From Armatimonadota bacterium (GTDB taxonomy: Bacteria > Armatimonadota > Hebobacteria > Hebobacterales > WVXJ01): 7,650 bases of DNA. The DNA lies in the NCBI GenBank assembly GCA_011773575.1, contig WVXJ01000219.1, forward strand, positions 1 to 7,650, written 5' to 3'. How positions within the stretch are numbered: the stretch's first letter is position 1; each line of letters begins with the position of its first letter. Both the position numbers and the translations under genes were made by a program. This document shows, piece after piece, positions 5,646-7,650 of this stretch. The notes under the pieces are model-generated. The model was not told the origin of the DNA. It saw only the letters and a list, made by a program, of their open reading frames with translations, and searched no databases.

Positions 5646-6581
5646 TTATATGACGGGGCTCATAATCTTTGCAATCTCGTCTATATGAGTGTTATCTGTA
5701 CCACAACAGCCGCCAACAATTCTTAGTGTTATTAGTTCTGTAAGCTTTTTCATGGACTGTGCTAATTCTATAGGGTCAGAGCATTTTGGTTCCTCGGAAT
5801 TATCCAGTTCTTCAGGCGATAAGGCAGAAGCATTTGCTTGGATTCCATGAAAACGTTGCTTGACAAACACTGTCTGATTAAAGTCACGGCTTAAAGCTTC
5901 ATACAAAACATCAGGATGCACGCAGTTCGACATATAACAGATCGGTGGTCTGTTTACACTATTGTCAATCTGCGAAATTGCATCACTAATTGCTGTTCCA
6001 TCAATCAATCTGCCGTTCTTGCGAATCATGAAACTGACTATATAGGGCAATTCTGTTCGTTCCAAAGCCCTCGCCATACCAATTGACTCTGAAAGAGCAG
6101 GCATAATTACTGCATACAGAAAATCAACTCCCGCCCGCATATACATATCTGCCTGCCAGGAATGAAATTCTACGGCTTCATCAGCCTGCAATATCTCGGT
6201 CGCCTTGTACGCGTCTCCTTTGCAGCCCATTCCTCCGCCAATATACATCTCCACGTCAGAAGCATCCCGTATTTGCCTAAGAAGATTGACATTGTCGAGA
6301 ATAATGGCCTCATCATAACCTGCCTTAAGAACACGTTCCCTGTTTGCCCGTCGTATTGGCGTTGTTACCATGAAAGGAAGATGGTATTTCCTTGCGACGT
6401 CAATATATTGCTTCCATATTGTGCTGAGTGCTTCTTTTCCACCCTTTCTGTAGATGATGTCTGCAAGATCGACTATATCATCATAAGGCAAATTATATTC
6501 TCTCTTCAGGCGCTGACCAACGGCGCCCTCCATTAGAATAACCGGACTTCTTTCATAGCACGAGACAAAGCTCACGTTCAC
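5646..6581 (-). CDS. homocysteine S-methyltransferase family protein
   Basis: A 311-residue zinc-dependent methyltransferase of the Hcy-binding family (MHT1/MmuM, BHMT and MetH N-terminal module), about the usual length. Seen: the N-terminal ILMEGAVGQRLKRE (15-28), equivalent to the family DGAMGTxL loop, TTPIRRANRERV (73-84), and the zinc ligands Cys220 in YMSNC and Cys292-Cys293 in GGCCGT. Likely role: transfer of a methyl group from a small donor to homocysteine or a similar thiol; the donor cannot be told. Start: GTG at 6581 with TAGGG a few nt upstream; the next GTG (6575) has better spacing, and ATG at 6533 would cut into the conserved N-terminus. Base composition is far more AT-rich, with A/T-ending codons, than every neighbour. 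The gene lies between direct repeat copies A and B, all of which suggests recent transfer from another lineage. No metH, metF or cobalamin gene is nearby. Confidence 0.88.
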   Translation of the reverse strand: MNVSFVSCYERSPVILMEGAVGQRLKREYNLPYDDIVDLADIIYRKGGKEALSTIWKQYIDVARKYHLPFMVTTPIRRANRERVLKAGYDEAIILDNVNLLRQIRDASDVEMYIGGGMGCKGDAYKATEILQADEAVEFHSWQADMYMRAGVDFLYAVIMPALSESIGMARALERTELPYIVSFMIRKNGRLIDGTAISDAISQIDNSVNRPPICYMSNCVHPDVLYEALSRDFNQTVFVKQRFHGIQANASALSPEELDNSEEPKCSDPIELAQSMKKLTELITLRIVGGCCGTDNTHIDEIAKIMSPVI

Positions 6582-6716
6582 ACACCCTAATAGACAAATG
6601 ATCTGTAGGTATTGTGGAATTCAGGGATAGTCACCTATTTTCGTTCTGTTACTTAGATACTTTTCCTAATTCATCAGGAAAGTGCTTATCTCCTGCCAGC
6701 ACAACAACGGGTCTTG

Positions 6717-6790
6717 CCCTGTTTATCCGGAGCGCAGTCGAGGGGAGCGGAGTCGAACGGGTTTCTGACGAGGCGCGGGAATTCGATGCC
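6717..6790 (+). repeat. Composite interspersed repeat, copy B
   Basis: CCCTGTTTATCC (6717-6728), two GAGCG-n-AGTCGA units (about 6727-6745 and 6745-6761, the second being the exact 17-mer gagcggagtcgaacggg shared with copy A), then a tail from GTTTCTGACGAGG to ATTCGATGCC (6761-6790). It lies in the spacer between the homocysteine methyltransferase gene and the DUF3795 gene; 6582-6716 upstream of it is AT-rich, is the likely promoter region of the former gene, and holds nothing else I can name. Confidence 0.75.
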
Positions 6791-6828
6791 AAGGAAACAG
6801 GGTTGTTGTCCCAGTATTACCCAACTAA

Positions 6829-7250
6829 CTACGTCCCGGAGGGCTCATCTCCGATCCGAGATCGCCATTCCCTTCGAGCTCCCTCCAGCTTCTGTCTCTT
6901 CAGAAAGAAAGCCCGTTCAAGAACTGCGTACTCCTCGTTCGAGCATCTTTGCCTGGCATCCCTTGCGCACCGGGCTGTGTAATCTGCACTGTCTGGCAAG
7001 GGTACTCCTGACACTGCCCGCAATTGTCCACGCCTTTCTCCTGGGCGCATTCCCGGATGCCGTGGCGACACCATGGCATGGAGGAACAGCCGTAGCAGGC
7101 CATCTCGTCTGCCGAGGGCAAAGTGTCTCGTAAGCCCAATCTAAACCACAGCTCTGCCACTTCTCTCAGCCGCTCCGCGTTGCCCGCTCGGGTAGCTATG
7201 TAACGAGGGCACACGTTGCAGTCATTTCCACACGAGGCCAGTCTCAGCAT
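6829..7250 (-). pseudogene. DUF3795 cysteine-rich protein, frameshifted
   Basis: The N-terminal frame (ATG at 7250, or TTG at 7253; GAGGGAAAGG about 9 nt upstream of the ATG) gives a typical DUF3795 protein: LASCGNDCNVCPRYIATRAG, then ACYGCSSMPWCRHGIRECA, then VDNCGQCQEYPC. Counted from the TTG it has cysteines at 8, 12, 15, 53, 56, 62, 69, 78, 81 and 86, presumably binding metal; the family's function is unknown. After PCQTVQ this frame runs into unrelated sequence and stops at 6900. The expected family C-terminus is found in the next frame: ADYTARCARDARQRCSNEEY, then AVLERAFFLKRQKLEG, ending at 6829. One missing base near 6985-7000 would explain this, and there is no homopolymer there that would favour a simple sequencing slip. 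The product as read would be a 116-residue protein with a wrong tail, keeping all ten cysteines. Confidence 0.75.
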
Positions 7251-7361
7251 CAACTCACGCCTTTCCCTCTAACTCCCTGATCCTTCAGACTTCTTCGTCG
7301 GCCGCGAGGTTGCCTCCTGCAGTGTGCGACACAAGTGGTGTCCGCAGCTGCTGGTGTGGAC

Positions 7362-7420
7362 CGATGGCAGGGCTTCGATGTGGGATTCGCGCGGTCATGG
7401 AGGAAAACGACCTGCCATCG
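7362..7420. repeat. 10-bp inverted repeat around a 39-bp spacer
   Basis: CGATGGCAGG (7362-7371) and CCTGCCATCG (7411-7420) are exact reverse complements. They lie in the spacer upstream of the DUF3795 gene, which otherwise (7251-7547) holds repeat copy C and no gene I can support. Purpose unknown. Confidence 0.4.
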
Positions 7421-7430
7421 AAACAACGCG

Positions 7431-7460
7431 GCTTCAGACGAGCGGCCGGATTTCGATGCC
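7431..7460 (+). repeat. Interspersed repeat tail, copy C
   Basis: A 30-bp block beginning GCTTCAGACGAGCGG and ending ATTTCGATGCC. It matches the tail of copy B at 24 of 30 positions without gaps, and that of copy A with one gap. The GTCGAA units are not present before it, so only the tail block is shared. Confidence 0.55.
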
Positions 7461-7547
7461 AGAACGGTTTGATCTATGAAGCTGCGGTTATAGACCTGCT
7501 ACCCAAATTAGATGTTGAGATCCAAAGAAACTTTTGGCAGACAGCAA

Positions 7548-7649
7548 TCACTGGTTATTGCTGGCAATATCTGAGTCAGAAGATTCTTCGGCATCACTCT
7601 GTGAGCGAGCAAGCTTCATCGCGTCCTCAATGTTGAAGTGGAACGAGTC
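7548..7649 (-). CDS. possible C-terminal end of a gene running in from the right
   Basis: From the window edge the minus strand reads 33 codons, DSFHFNIEDAMKLARSQSDA then EESSDSDIASNNQ, to a TGA at 7550-7548. The amphipathic start and acidic, serine-rich tail look like a natural protein C-terminus, and the direction matches the other genes on the right side. I do not recognise the family, and 33 codons are little evidence. A plus-strand frame overlaps it (7310-7636) but passes through repeat copy C and looks less like a gene. Confidence 0.35.
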   Translation of the reverse strand, partial: DSFHFNIEDAMKLARSQSDAEESSDSDIASNNQ

Positions 7650-7650
7650 A

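Noticed and set aside
5405..7460. CRISPR array from the recurring repeats
   Set aside because: Copies are hundreds of bases apart, imperfect, and separated by genes. There are no regular spacers and no cas genes.
7310..7636. 108-codon plus-strand open frame at the right end
   Set aside because: It runs through repeat copy C and the inverted repeat, has no recognisable family or ribosome binding site, and competes with a more protein-like minus-strand tail.

Overview
The window is GC-rich bacterial chromosome (or plasmid) DNA with one clearly AT-rich gene. I see no rRNA, tRNA, CRISPR array, transposase or phage gene. The phylum cannot be fixed from the sequence. The interspersed units with a GAGC-n(2-3)-GTCGAA core (about 5423-5481 and 6727-6761) resemble short repeats I recall from Chloroflexota and other uncultivated environmental lineages; that is recall, not a search. 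A lipoprotein with a lipobox, a secreted MORN-repeat protein and a LytM-type metallopeptidase fit a bacterium with ordinary envelope biology.

Layout, left to right. 121-1119 (+) is an M23 (LytM-like) metallopeptidase. Convergent to it, on the minus strand, is a tight three-gene unit read from 2700 down to 1135: a GrpB-family protein, a class I SAM methyltransferase that overlaps it by stop-start coupling, and 4 bp further a remnant of an AadB-like aminoglycoside nucleotidyltransferase. That remnant carries an in-frame TAG where the family has Trp, and it lacks its C-terminal part. Next on the minus strand is a chimera (4346-2862). A signal peptide and ten perfect 24-residue MORN-type repeats run straight into the back two thirds of a LolD/MacB-type ABC ATPase that has lost its Walker A region. 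Upstream of it, on the same strand, is a lipoprotein of unknown function (5223-4525). A 14-bp LacI-type palindrome lies between the two genes.

The right third alternates genes and repeat-bearing spacers. An AT-rich homocysteine S-methyltransferase-family gene (6581-5646) sits between two direct copies of a composite GC-rich repeat. It is followed by a DUF3795 cysteine-rich gene with an apparent frameshift (7250-6829). A third partial repeat copy follows, and then possibly the tail of another minus-strand gene at the right edge.

Taken together this looks like an accessory, decaying region: one truncated and nonsense-interrupted gene, one gene fused to a decapitated ABC ATPase, one frameshifted gene and one gene of foreign composition, with repeats in the spacers. 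I do not see a complete new multi-gene system. The most unusual object is the MORN/ABC chimera. The GrpB-methyltransferase-nucleotidyltransferase unit is the only convincing operon.
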